DNA from: Rallus limicola
Lineage: Eukaryota > Chordata > Aves > Gruiformes > Rallidae
Direction: 5' to 3'
Assembly: GCA_022605955.1 (NCBI GenBank)
Contig: JAKCOZ010000239.1
Span: 248,001-312,000 of the forward strand
DNA length: 64,000 bases
Part shown: positions 23,365 through 36,432 of the stretch, piece after piece
How the letters are laid out: each line of letters begins with the position of its first letter
How positions within the stretch are numbered: the stretch's first letter is position 1
Made by a program: the position numbers and the translations under genes
Notes under the pieces: generated by a model
What the model saw: only the letters and a program-made list of their open reading frames with translations
Databases searched by the model: none
Told to the model about the DNA's origin: nothing

Positions 23365-26300
23365 GAAGCTAGGCATGAAAGGCATAGCTTGTCTGAAACC
23401 TCCTAACAGGACACACAAGCAGACCCTGTCACTTTGGCTCTCAGCCTTTTCCTTTGCCTGGAAAGAGGGAACATGCCTGGAAGCTCCTACGGTGCTTTTC
23501 TCGGCCCTAGCAGACTGCAGTTCAAAACATGCTAAACGTCCAGCAATAACTCCCAAAGTAAAGAAGCTAGGCATGAAAGGCATAGCTTGTCTGAAACCTC
23601 CTAACAGGACACACAAGCAGACCCTGTCACTTTGGCTCTCAGCCTTTTCCTTTGCCTGGAAAGAAGGAACATACCTGCTACCTCCTACAGTGCTTTTCTC
23701 GGCCCTAGCAGACTGCAGTTCAAAACACGCTAAACGTCCAGCAATAACTCCCAAAGTAAAGAAGCTAGGCATGAAAGGCATAGCTTGTCTGAAACCTCCT
23801 AACAGGACACACAAGCAGACCCTGTCACTTTGGCTCTCAGCCTTTTCCTTTGCCTGGAAAGAAGGAACATACCTGCTACCTCCTACAGTGCTTTTCTCGG
23901 CCCTAGCAGACTGCAGTTCAAAACATGCTAAACGTCCAGCAATAACTCCCAAAGTAAAGAAGCTAGGCATGAAAGGCATAGCTTGTCTGAAACCTTATAA
24001 CAGGACACACAAGCAGACCCTGTCACTTTGGCTCTCAGCCTTTTCCTTTGCCTGGAAAGAGGGAACATGCCTGGAACCTCCTACGGTGCTTTTCTCGGCC
24101 CTAGCAGACTGCAGTTCAAAACATGCTAAACGTCCAGCAATAACTCCCAAAGTAAAGAAGCTAGGACTGAAAGGCATAGCTTGTCTGAAACCTCCTAACA
24201 GGACACACAAGCTGACCCTGTCACTTTGGCTTTCAGCCTTTTCCTTTGCCTGGAAAGAGGGAACATGCCTGGAACCTCCTACGGTGCTTTTCTCGGCCCT
24301 AGCAGACTGCAGTTCAAAACATGCTAAACGTCCAGCAATAACTCCCAAAGTAAAGAAGCTAGGATTGAAAGGCATAGCTTGTCTGAAACCTCCTAACAGG
24401 ACACACAAGCAGACCCTGTCACTTTGGCTCTCAGCCTTTTCCTTTGCCTGGAAAGAGGGAACATGCCTGGAAGCTCCTACGGTGCTTTTCTCGGCCCTAG
24501 CAGACTGCAGTTCAAAACATGCTAAACGTCCAGCAATAACTCCCAAAGTAAAGAAGCTAGGCATGAAAGGCATAGCTTGTCTGAAACCTCCTAACAGGAC
24601 ACACAAGCAGACCCTGTCACTTTGGCTCTCAGCCTTTTCCTTTGCCTGGAAAGAGGGAACATGCCTGGAACCTCCTACGGTGCTTTTCTCGGCCCTAGCA
24701 GACTGCAGTTCAAAACATGCTAAACGTCCAGCAATAACTCCCAAAGTAAAGAAGCTAGGACTGAAAGGCATAGCTTGTCTGAAACCTCCTAACAGGACAC
24801 ACAAGCTGACCCTGTCACTTTGGCTCTCAGCCTTTTCCTTTGCCTGGAAAGAGGGAACATGCCTGGAACCTCCTACGGTGCTTTTCTCGGCCCTAGCAGA
24901 CTGCAGTTCAAAACATGCTAAACGTCCAGCAATAACTCCCAAAGTAAAGAAGCTAGGACTGAAAGGCATAGCTTGTCTGAAACCTCCTAACAGGACACAC
25001 AAGCAGACCCTGTCACTTTGGCTCTCAGCCTTTTCCTTTGCCTGGAAAGAGGGAACATGCCTGGAACCTCCTACGGTGCTTTTCTCGGCCCTAGCAGACT
25101 GCAGTTCAAAACATGCTAAACGTCCAGCAATAACTCCCAAAGTAAAGAAGCTAGGACTGAAAGGCATAGCTTGTCTGAAACCTCCTAACAGGACACACAA
25201 GCAGACACTGTCACTTTGGCTCTCAGCCTTTTCCTTTGCCTGGAAAGAGGGAACATGCCTGGAACCTCCTACGGTGCTTTTCTCGGCCCTAGCAGACTGC
25301 AGTTCAAAACATGCTAAACGTCCAGCAATAACTCCCAAAGTAAAGAAGCTAGGCATGAAAGGCATAGCTTGTCTGAAACCTCCTAACAGGACACACAAGC
25401 AGACCCTGTCACTTTGGCTCTCAGCCTTTTCCTTTGCCTGGAAAGAAGGAACATACCTGCTACCTATAAAAGTGCTTTTCTCGGCCCTAGCAGACTGCAG
25501 TTCAAAACATGCTAAACGTCCAGCAATAACTCCCAAAGTAAAGAAGCTAGGAATGAAAGGCATAGCTTGTCTGAAACCTCCTAACAGGACACACAAGCAG
25601 ACCCTGTCACTTTGGCTCTCAGCCTTTTCCTTTGCCTGGAAAGAAGGAACATACCTGCTACCTCCTACAGTGCTTTTCTCGGCCCTAGCAGACTGCAGTT
25701 CAAAACATGCTAAACGTCCAGCAATAACTCCCAAAGTAAAGAAGCTAGGACTGAAAGGCATAGCTTGTCTGAAACCTCCTAACAGGACACACAAGCAGAC
25801 CCTGTCACTTTGGCTCTCAGCCTTTTCCTTTGCCTGGAAAGAGGGAACATGCCTGGAACCTCCTACGGTGCTTTTCTCGGCCCTAGCAGACTGCAGTTCA
25901 AAACATGCTAAACGTCCAGCAATAACTCCCAAAGTAAAGAAGCTAGGCATGAAAGGCATAGCTTGTCTGAAACCTCCTAACAGGACACACAAGCAGACCC
26001 TGTCACTTTGGCTCTCAGCCTTTTCCTTTGCCTGGAAAGAAGGAACATACCTGCTACCTATAAAAGTGCTTTTCTCGGCCCTAGCAGACTGCAGTTCAAA
26101 ACATGCTAAACGTCCAGCAATAACTGCTAAAGTAAAGAAGCTAGGCATGAAAGGCATAGCTTGTCTGAAACCTCCTAACAGGACACACAAGCAGACCCTG
26201 TCACTTTGGCTCTCAGCCTTTTCCTTTGCCTGGAAAGAGGGAACATGCCTGGAACCTCCTACGGTGCTTTTCTCGGCCCTAGCAGACTGCAGTTCAAAAC

Positions 26301-28908
26301 ATGCTAAACGTCCAGCAATAACTCCCAAAGTAAAGAAGCTAGGACTGAAAGGCATAGCTTGTCTGAAACCTCCTAACAGGACACACAAGCAGACCCTGTC
26401 ACTTTGGCTCTCAGCCTTTTCCTTTGCCTGGAAAGAGGGAACATGCCTGGAACCTCCTACGGTGCTTTTCTCGGCCCTAGCAGACTGCAGTTCAAAACAT
26501 GCTAAACGTCCAGCAATAACTCCCAAAGTAAAGAAGCTAGGATTGAAAGGCATAGCTTGTCTGAAACCTCCTAACAGGACACACAAGCAGACCCTGTCAC
26601 TTTGGCTCTCAGCCTTTTCCTTTGCCTGGAAAGAGGGAACATGCCTGGAACCTCCTACGGTGCTTTTCTCGGCCCTAGCAGACTGCAGTTCAAAACATGC
26701 TAAACGTCCAGCAATAACTCCCAAAGTAAAGAAGCTAGGCATGAAAGGCATAGCTTGTCTGAAACCTCCTAACAGGACACACAAGCAGACCCTGTCACTT
26801 TGGCTCTCAGCCTTTTCCTTTGCCTGGAAAGAGGGAACATGCCTGGAAGCTCCTACGGTGCTTTTCTCGGCCCTAGCAGACTGCAGTTCAAAACATGCTA
26901 AACGTCCAGCAATAACTCCCAAAGTAAAGAAGCTAGGCATGAAAGGCATAGCTTGTCTGAAACCTCCTAACAGGACACACAAGCAGACTCTGTCACTTTG
27001 GCTCTCAGCCTTTTCCTTTGCCTGGAAAGAGGGAACATGCCTGGAACCTCCTACGGTGCTTTTCTCGGCCCTAGCAGACTGCAGTTCAAAACATGCTAAA
27101 CGTCCAGCAATAACTCCCAAAGTAAAGAAGCTAGGACTGAAAGGCATAGCTTGTCTGAAACCTCCTAACAGGACACACAAGCAGACCCTGTCACTTTGGC
27201 TCTCAGCCTTTTCCTTTGCCTGGAAAGAGGGAACATGCCTGGAACCTCCTACGGTGCTTTTCTCGGCCCTAGCAGACTGCAGTTCAAAACTAGCTAAACG
27301 TCCAGCAATAACTCCCAAAGTAAAGAAGCTAGGACTGAAAGGCATAGCTTGTCTGAAACCTCCTAACAGGACACACAAGCAGACCCTGTCACTTTGGCTC
27401 TCAGCCTTTTCCTTTGCATGGAAAGAGGGAACATGCCTGGAACCTCCTACGGTGCTTTTCTCGGCCCTAGCAGACTGCAGTTCAAAACATGCTAAACGTC
27501 CAGCAATAACTCCCAAAGTAAAGAAGCTAGGACTGAAAGGCATAGCTTGTCTGAAACCTCCTAACAGGACACACAAGCAGACCCTGTCACTTTGGCTCTC
27601 AGCCTTTTCCTTTGCCTGGAAAGAGGGAACATGCCTGGAACCTCCTACGGTGCTTTTCTCGGCCCTAGCAGACTGCAGTTCAAAACATGCTAAACGTCCA
27701 GCAATAACTCCCAAAGTAAAGAAGCTAGGACTGAAAGGCATAGCTTGTCTGAAACCTCCTAACAGGACACACAAGCAGACCCTGTCACTTTGGCTCTCAG
27801 CCTTTTCCTTTGCCTGGAAAGAAGGAACATACCTGCTACCTCCTACAGTGCTTTTCTCGGCCCTAGCAGACTGCAGTTCAAAACATGCTAAACGTCCAGC
27901 AATAACTCCCAAAGTAAAGAAGCTAGGACTGAAAGGCATAGCTTGTCTGAAACCTTATAACAGGACACACAAGCAGACCCTGTCACTTTGGCTCTCAGCC
28001 TTTTCCTTTGCCTGGAAAGAGGGAACATGCCTGGAACCTCCTACGGTGCTTTTCTCGGCCCTAGCAGACTGCAGTTCAAAACATGCTAAACGTCCAGCAA
28101 TAACTCCCAAAGTAAAGAAGCTAGGCATGAAAGGCATAGCTTGTCTGAAACCTCCTAACAGGACACACAAGCAGACCCTGTCACTTTGGCTCTCAGCCTT
28201 TTCCTTTGCCTGGAAAGAGGGAACATGCCTGGAACCTCCTACGGTGCTTTTCTCGGCCCTAGCAGACTGCAGTTCAAAACATGCTAAACGTCCAGCAATA
28301 ACTCCCAAAGTAAAGAAGCTAGGCATGAAAGGCATAGCTTGTCTGAAACCTCCTAACAGGACACACAAGCAGACCCTGTCACTTTGGCTCTCAGCCTTTT
28401 CCTTTGCCTGGAAAGAGGGAACATGCCTGGAAGCTCCTACGGTGCTTTTCTCGGCCCTAGCAGACTGCAGTTCAAAACACGCTAAACGTCCAGCAATAAC
28501 TCCCAAAGTAAAGAAGCTAGGCATGAAAGGCATAGCTTGTCTGAAACCTCCTAACAGGACACACAAGCAGACCCTGTCACTTTGGCTCTCAGCCTTTTCC
28601 TTTGCATGGAAAGAGGGAACATGCCTGGAAGCTCCTACGGTGCTTTTCTCGGCCCTAGCAGACTGCAGTTCAAAACATGCTAAACGTCCAGCAATAACTC
28701 CCAAAGTAAAGAAGCTAGGCCTGAAAGGCATAGCTTGTCTGAAACCTCCTAACAGGACACACAAGCAGACCCTGTCACTTTGGCTCTCAGCCTTTTCCTT
28801 TGCCTGGAAAGAGGGAACATGCCTGGAACCTCCTACGGTGCTTTTCTCGGCCCTAGCAGACTGCAGTTCAAAACATGCTAAACGTCCAGCAATAACTCCC
28901 AAAGTAAA

Positions 28909-31900
28909 GAAGCTAGGCATGAAAGGCATAGCTTGTCTGAAACCTCCTAACAGGACACACAAGCAGACCCTGTCACTTTGGCTCTCAGCCTTTTCCTTTG
29001 CCTGGAAAGAAGGAACATACCTGCTACCTATAAAAGTGCTTTTCTCGGCCCTAGCAGACTGCAGTTCAAAACATGCTAAACGTCCAGCCATAACTGCTAA
29101 AGTAAAGAAGCTAGGCATGAAAGGCATAGCTTGTCTGAAACCTCCTAACAGGACACACAAGCAGACCCTGTCACTTTGGCTCTCAGCCTTTTCCTTTGCC
29201 TGGAAAGAGGGAACATGCCTGGAACCTCCTACGGTGCTTTTATCGGCCCTAGAAGACTGCAGTTCAAAACTTGCTAAACGTCCAGCAATAACTCCCAAAG
29301 TAAAGAAGCTAGGACTGAAAGGCATAGCTTGTCTGAAACCTCCTAACAGGACACACAAGCAGACCCTGTCACTTTGGCTCTCAGCCTTTTCCTTTGTCTG
29401 GAAAGAGGGAACATGCCTGGAAGCTCCTACGGTGCTTTTCTCGGCCCTAGCAGACTGCAGTTCAAAACATGCTAAACGTCCAGCAATAACTCCCAAAGTA
29501 AAGAAGCTAGGACTGAAAGGCATAGGTTGTCTGAAACCTCCTAACAGGACACACAAGCAGACCCTGTCACTTTGGCTCTCAGCCTTTTCCTTTGCCTGGA
29601 AAGAGGGAACATGCCTGGAAGCTCCTACGGTGCTTTTCTCGGCCCTAGCAGACTGCAGTTCAAAACATGCTAAACGTCCAGCAATAACTCCCAAAGTAAA
29701 GAAGCTAGGCATGAAAGGCATAGCTTGTCTGAAACCTCCTAACAGGACACACAAGCAGACCCTGTCACTTTGGCTCTCAGCCTTTTCCTTTGCCTGGAAA
29801 GAGGGAACATGCCTGGAACCTCCTACGGTGCTTTTCTCGGCCCTAGCAGACTGCAGTTCAAAACATGCTAAACGTCCAGCAATAACTCCCAAAGTAAAGA
29901 AGCTAGGCATGAAAGGCATAGCTTGTCTGAAACCTCCTAACAGGACACACAAGCAGACCCTGTCACTTTGGCTCTCAGCCTTTTCCTTTGCCTGGAAAGA
30001 AGGAACATACCTGCTACTTCCTACAGTGCTTTTCTCGGCCCTAGCAGACTGCAGTTCAAAACATGCTAAACGTCCAGCAATAACTCCCAAAGTAAAGAAG
30101 CTAGGACTGAAAGGCATAGCTTGTCTGAAACCTCCTAACAGGACACACAAGCAGACCCTGTCACTTTGGCTCTCAGCCTTTTCCTTTGCCTGGAAAGAGG
30201 GAACATGCCTGGAACCTCCTACGGTGCTTTTCTCGGCCCTAGCAGACTGCAGTTCAAAACATGCTAAACGTCCAGCAATAACTCCCAAAGTAAAGAAGCT
30301 AGGCATGAAAGGCATAGCTTGTCTGAAACCTCCTAACAGGACACACAAGCAGACCCTGTCACTTTGGCTCTCAGCCTTTTCCTTTGCCTGGAAAGAAGGA
30401 ACATACCTGCTACCTCCTACAGTGCTTTTCTCGGCCCTAGCAGACTGCAGTTCAAAACATGCTAAACGTCCAGCAATAACTCCCAAAGTAAAGAAGCTAG
30501 GACTGAAAGGCATAGCTTGTCTGAAACCTCCTAACAGGACACACAAGCAGACCCTGTCACTTTGGCTCTCAGCCTTTTCCTTTGCCTGGAAAGAGGGAAC
30601 ATGCCTGGAACCTCCTACGGTGCTTTTCTCGGCCCTAGCAGACTGCAGTTCAAAACATGCTAAACGTCCAGCAATAACTCCCAAAGTAAAGAAGCTAGGC
30701 ATGAAAGGCATAGCTTGTCTGAAACCTCCTAACAGGACACACAAGCAGACCCTGTCACTTTGGCTCTCAGCCTTTTCCTTTGCCTGGAAAGAGGGAACAT
30801 GCCTGGAAGCTCCTACGGTGCTTTTCTCGGCCCTAGCAGACTGCAGTTCAAAACATGCTAAACGTCCAGCAATAACTCCCAAAGTAAAGAAGCTAGGCAT
30901 GAAAGGCATAGCTTGTCTGAAACCTCCTAACAGGACACACAAGCAGACCCTGTCACTTTGGCTCTCAGCCTTTTCCTTTGCCTGGAAAGAAGGAACATAC
31001 CTGCTACTTCCTACAGTGCTTTTCTCGGCCCTAGCAGACTGCAGTTCAAAACATGCTAAACGTCCAGCAATAACTCCCAAAGTAAAGAAGCTAGGACTGA
31101 AAGGCATAGCTTGTCTGAAACCTCCTAACAGGACACACAAGCAGACCCTGTCACTTTGGCTCTCAGCCTTTTCCTTTGCCTGGAAAGAGGGAACATGCCT
31201 GGAACCTCCTACGGTGCTTTTCTCGGCCCTAGCAGACTGCTGTTCAAAACATGCTAAACGTCCAGCAATAACTCCCAAAGTAAAGAAGCTAGGCATGAAA
31301 GGCATAGCTTGTCTGAAACCTCCTAACAGGACACACAAGCAGACCCTGTCACTTTGGCTCTCAGCCTTTTCCTTTGCCTGGAAAGAAGGAACATACCTGC
31401 TACCTCCTACAGTGCTTTTCTCGGCCCTAGCAGACTGCAGTTCAAAACATGCTAAACGTCCAGCAATAACTCCCAAAGTAAAGAAGCTAGGACTGAAAGG
31501 CATAGCTTGTCTGAAACCTCCTAACAGGACACACAAGCAGACCCTGTCACTTTGGCTCTCAGCCTTTTCCTTTGCCTGGAAAGAGGGAACATGCCTGGAA
31601 CCTCCTACGGTGCTTTTCTCGGCCCTAGCAGACTGCAGTTCAAAACATGCTAAACGTCCAGCAATAACTCCCAAAGTAAAGAAGCTAGGCATGAAAGGCA
31701 TAGCTTGTCTGAAACCTCCTAACAGGACACACAAGCAGACCCTGTCACTTTGGCTCTCAGCCTTTTCCTTTGCCTGGAAAGAAGGAACATACCTGCTACC
31801 TCCTACAGTGCTTTTCTCGGCCCTAGCAGACTGCAGTTCAAAACATGCTAAACGTCCAGCAATAACTCCCAAAGTAAAGAAGCTAGGCATGAAAGGCATA

Positions 31901-34900
31901 GCTTGTCTGAAACCTCCTAACAGGACACACAAGCAGACCCTGTCACTTTGGCTCTCAGCCTTTTCCTTTGCCTGGAAAGAGGGAACATGCCTGGAACCTC
32001 CTACGGTGCTTTTCTCGGCCCTAGCAGACTGCAGTTCAAAACATGCTAAACGTCCAGCAATAACTCCCAAAGTAAAGAAGCTAGGCATGAAAGGCATAGC
32101 TTGTCTGAAACCTCCTAACAGGACACACAAGCAGACCCTGTCACTTTGGCTCTCAGCCTTTTCCTTTGCCTGGAAAGAGGGAACATGCCTGGAAGCTCCT
32201 ACGGTGCTTTTCTCGGCCCTAGCAGACTGCAGTTCAAAACTTGCTAAACGTCCAGCAATAACTCCCAAAGTAAAGAAGCTAGGACTGAAAGGCATAGCTT
32301 GTCTGAAACCTCCTAACAGGACACACAAGCAGACCCTGTCACTTTGGCTCTCAGCCTTTTCCTTTGCCTGGAAAGAGGGAACATGCCTGGAACCTCCTAC
32401 GGTGCTTTTCTCGGCCCTAGCAGACTGCAGTTCAAAACATGCTAAACGTCCAGCAATAACTCCCAAAGTAAAGAAGCTAGGACTGGAAGGCATAGCTTGT
32501 CTGAAACCTCCCAACAGGACACACAAGCAGACCCTGTCACTTTGGCTCTCAGCCTTTTCCTTTGCCTGGAAAGAGGGAACATGCCTGGAACCTCCTACGG
32601 TGCTTTTCTCGGCCCTAGCAGACTGCAGTTCAAAACATGCTAAACGTCCAGCAATAACTCCCAAAGTAAAGAAGCTAGGATTGAAAGGCATAGCTTGTCT
32701 GAAACCTCCTAACAGGACACACAAGCAGACCCTGTCACTTTGGCTCTCAGCCTTTTCCTTTGCCTGGAAAGAGGGAACATGCCTGGAAGCTCCTACGGTG
32801 CTTTTCTCGGCCCTAGCAGACTGCAGTTCAAAACATGCTAAACGTCCAGCAATAACTCCCAAAGAAAAGAAGCTAGGACTGAAAGGCATAGCTTGTCTGA
32901 AACCTCCTAACAGGACACACAAGCAGACCCTGTCACTTTGGCTCTCAGCCTTTTCCTTTGCCTGGAAAGAGGGAACATGCCTGGAACCTCCTACGGTGCT
33001 TTTCTCGGCCCTAGCAGACTGCAGTTCAAAACATGCTAAACGTCCAGCAATAACTCCCAAAGTAAAGAAGCTAGGATTGAAAGGCATAGGTTGTCTGAAA
33101 CCTCCTAACAGGACACACAAGCAGACCCTGTCACTTTGGCTCTCAGCCTTTTCCTTTGCCTGGAAAGAGGGAACATGCCTGGAAGCTCCTACGGTGCTTT
33201 TCTCGGCCCTAGCAGACTGCAGTTCAAAACATGCTAAACGTCCAGCAATAACTCCCAAAGTAAAGAAGCTAGGATTGAAAGGCATAGCTTGTCTGAAACC
33301 TCCTAACAGGACACACAAGCAGACCCTGTCACTTTGGCTCTCAGCCTTTTCCTTTGCCTGGAAAGAGGGAACATGCCTGGAACCTCCTACGGTGCTTTTC
33401 TCGGCCCTAGCAGACTGCAGTTCAAAACATGCTAAACGTCCAGCAATAACTCCCAAAGTAAAGAAGCTAGGCATGAAAGGCATAGCTTGTCTGAAACCTC
33501 CTAACAGGACACACAAGCAGACCCTGTCACTTTGGCTCTCAGCCTTTTCCTTTGCCTGGAAAGAGGGAACATGCCTGGAACCTCCTACGGTGCTTTTCTC
33601 GGCCCTAGCAGACTGCAGTTCAAAACATGCTAAACGTCCAGCAATAACTCCCAAAGTAAAGAAGCTAGGCATGAAAGGCATAGCTTGTCTGAAACCTCCT
33701 AACAGGACACACAAGCAGACCCTGTCACTTTGGCTCTCAGCCTTTTCCTTTGCCTGGAAAGAAGGAACATACCTGCTACCTCCTACAGTGCTTTTCTCGG
33801 CCCTAGCAGACTGCAGTTCAAAACATGCTAAACGTCCAGCAATAACTCCCAAAGTAAAGAAGCTAGGCATGAAAGGCATAGCTTGTCTGAAACCTCCTAA
33901 CAGGACACACAAGCAGACCCTGTCACTTTGGCTCTCAGCCTTTTCCTTTGCATGGAAAGAGGGAACATGCCTGGAAGCTCCTACGGTGCTTTTCTCGGCC
34001 CTAGCAGACTGCAGTTCAAAACATGCTAAACGTCCAGCAATAACTCCCAAAGTAAAGAAGCTAGGCCTGAAAGGCATAGCTTGTCTGAAACCTCCTAACA
34101 GGACACACAAGCAGACCCTGTCACTTTGGCTCTCAGCCTTTTCCTTTGCCTGGAAAGAAGGAACATACCTGCTACCTATAAAAGTGCTTTTCTCGGCCCT
34201 AGCAGACTGCAGTTCAAAACATGCTAAACGTCCAGCCATAACTGCTAAAGTAAAGAAGCTAGGCATGAAAGGCATAGCTTGTCTGAAACCTCCTAACAGG
34301 ACACACAAGCAGACCCTGTCACTTTGGCTCTCAGCCTTTTCCTTTGCCTGGAAAGAGGGAACATGCCTGGAACCTCCTACGGTGCTTTTATCGGCCCTAG
34401 AAGACTGCAGTTCAAAACTTGCTAAACGTCCAGCAATAACTCCCAAAGTAAAGAAGCTAGGACTGAAAGGCATAGCTTGTCTGAAACCTCCTAACAGGAC
34501 ACACAAGCAGACCCTGTCACTTTGGCTCTCAGCCTTTTCCTTTGTCTGGAAAGAGGGAACATGCCTGGAAGCTCCTACGGTGCTTTTCTCGGCCCTAGCA
34601 GACTGCAGTTCAAAACATGCTAAACGTCCAGCAATAACTCCCAAAGTAAAGAAGCTAGGACTGAAAGGCATAGGTTGTCTGAAACCTCCTAACAGGACAC
34701 ACAAGCAGACCCTGTCACTTTGGCTCTCAGCCTTTTCCTTTGCCTGGAAAGAGGGAACATGCCTGGAAGCTCCTACGGTGCTTTTCTCGGCCCTAGCAGA
34801 CTGCAGTTCAAAACATGCTAAACGTCCAGCAATAACTCCCAAAGTAAAGAAGCTAGGACTGAAAGGCATAGCTTGTCTGAAACCTCCTAACAGGACACAC

Positions 34901-36432
34901 AAGCAGACCCTGTCACTTTGGCTCTCAGCCTTTTCCTTTGCCTGGAAAGAGGGAACATGCCTGGAACCTCCTACGGTGCTTTTCTCGGCCCTAGCAGACT
35001 GCAGTTCAAAACATGCTAAACGTCCAGCAATAACTCCCAAAGTAAAGAAGCTAGGCATGAAAGGCATAGCTTGTCTGAAACCTCCTAACAGGACACACAA
35101 GCAGACCCTGTCACTTTGGCTCTCAGCCTTTTCCTTTGCCTGGAAAGAAGGAACATACCTGCTACTTCCTACAGTGCTTTTCTCGGCCCTAGCAGACTGC
35201 AGTTCAAAACATGCTAAACGTCCAGCAATAACTCCCAAAGTAAAGAAGCTAGGACTGAAAGGCATAGCTTGTCTGAAACCTCCTAACAGGACACACAAGC
35301 AGACCCTGTCACTTTGGCTCTCAGCCTTTTCCTTTGCCTGGAAAGAGGGAACATGCCTGGAACCTCCTACGGTGCTTTTCTCGGCCCTAGCAGACTGCAG
35401 TTCAAAACATGCTAAACGTCCAGCAATAACTCCCAAAGTAAAGAAGCTAGGCATGAAAGGCATAGCTTGTCTGAAACCTCCTAACAGGACACACAAGCAG
35501 ACCCTGTCACTTTGGCTCTCAGCCTTTTCCTTTGCCTGGAAAGAAGGAACATACCTGCTACCTCCTACAGTGCTTTTCTCGGCCCTAGCAGACTGCAGTT
35601 CAAAACATGCTAAACGTCCAGCAATAACTCCCAAAGTAAAGAAGCTAGGACTGAAAGGCATAGCTTGTCTGAAACCTCCTAACAGGACACACAAGCAGAC
35701 CCTGTCACTTTGGCTCTCAGCCTTTTCCTTTGCCTGGAAAGAGGGAACATGCCTGGAACCTCCTACGGTGCTTTTCTCGGCCCTAGCAGACTGCAGTTCA
35801 AAACATGCTAAACGTCCAGCAATAACTCCCAAAGTAAAGAAGCTAGGCATGAAAGGCATAGCTTGTCTGAAACCTCCTAACAGGACACACAAGCAGACCC
35901 TGTCACTTTGGCTCTCAGCCTTTTCCTTTGCCTGGAAAGAGGGAACATGCCTGGAAGCTCCTACGGTGCTTTTCTCGGCCCTAGCAGACTGCAGTTCAAA
36001 ACATGCTAAACGTCCAGCAATAACTCCCAAAGTAAAGAAGCTAGGCATGAAAGGCATAGCTTGTCTGAAACCTCCTAACAGGACACACAAGCAGACCCTG
36101 TCACTTTGGCTCTCAGCCTTTTCCTTTGCCTGGAAAGAAGGAACATACCTGCTACTTCCTACAGTACTTTTCTCGGCCCTAGCAGACTGCAGTTCAAAAC
36201 ATGCTAAACGTCCAGCAATAACTCCCAAAGTAAAGAAGCTAGGACTGAAAGGCATAGCTTGTCTGAAACCTCCTAACAGGACACACAAGCAGACCCTGTC
36301 ACTTTGGCTCTCAGCCTTTTCCTTTGCCTGGAAAGAGGGAACATGCCTGGAACCTCCTACGGTGCTTTTCTCGGCCCTAGCAGACTGCAGTTCAAAACAT
36401 GCTAAACGTCCAGCAATAACTCCCAAAGTAAA
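28909..36432 (+). repeat. 26-monomer (5,148 bp) repeat
   Basis: The 12 monomers at 28,909-31,284 match 34,057-36,432. Markers are TATAAAAG (29029 and 34177), TTTGTCTGG (29397 and 34545), GCATAGGTTG (29526 and 34674), and CTACTTCC (30018 and 35166; 31008 and 36156). Differences include a one-off GACTGCTGTTC near 31,240, a one-off CAGTACTTTT near 36,166, and a junction change at 29,710 versus 34,858. The monomer at 34,057 is itself a hybrid that absorbs one deleted monomer, so the left edge is an exchange point. Confidence 0.86.

Larger units (their letters stand above)
17227..29502 (+). repeat. Abutting 31-monomer (6,138 bp) tandem duplication
   Basis: Copy 1 (17,227-23,364) and copy 2 (23,365-29,502) lie head to tail with no spacer. 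Every diagnostic variant I checked recurs at exactly 6,138 bp. These include GCTTTCAGCC with AAGCTGACC (near 18,080 and 24,218), CACTGTC (19069 and 25207), AAAACTAGC (21153 and 27291), TTATAA (17857 and 23995; 21817 and 27955), CAGCCATAAC with TATAAAAG (22891 and 29029), TTTTATCGG with CTAGAAGAC (23104 and 29242), and TTTGTCTGG (23259 and 29397). I found no difference by eye. The boundary falls at monomer starts, as expected for unequal exchange in register or replication-based duplication. Confidence 0.92.
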
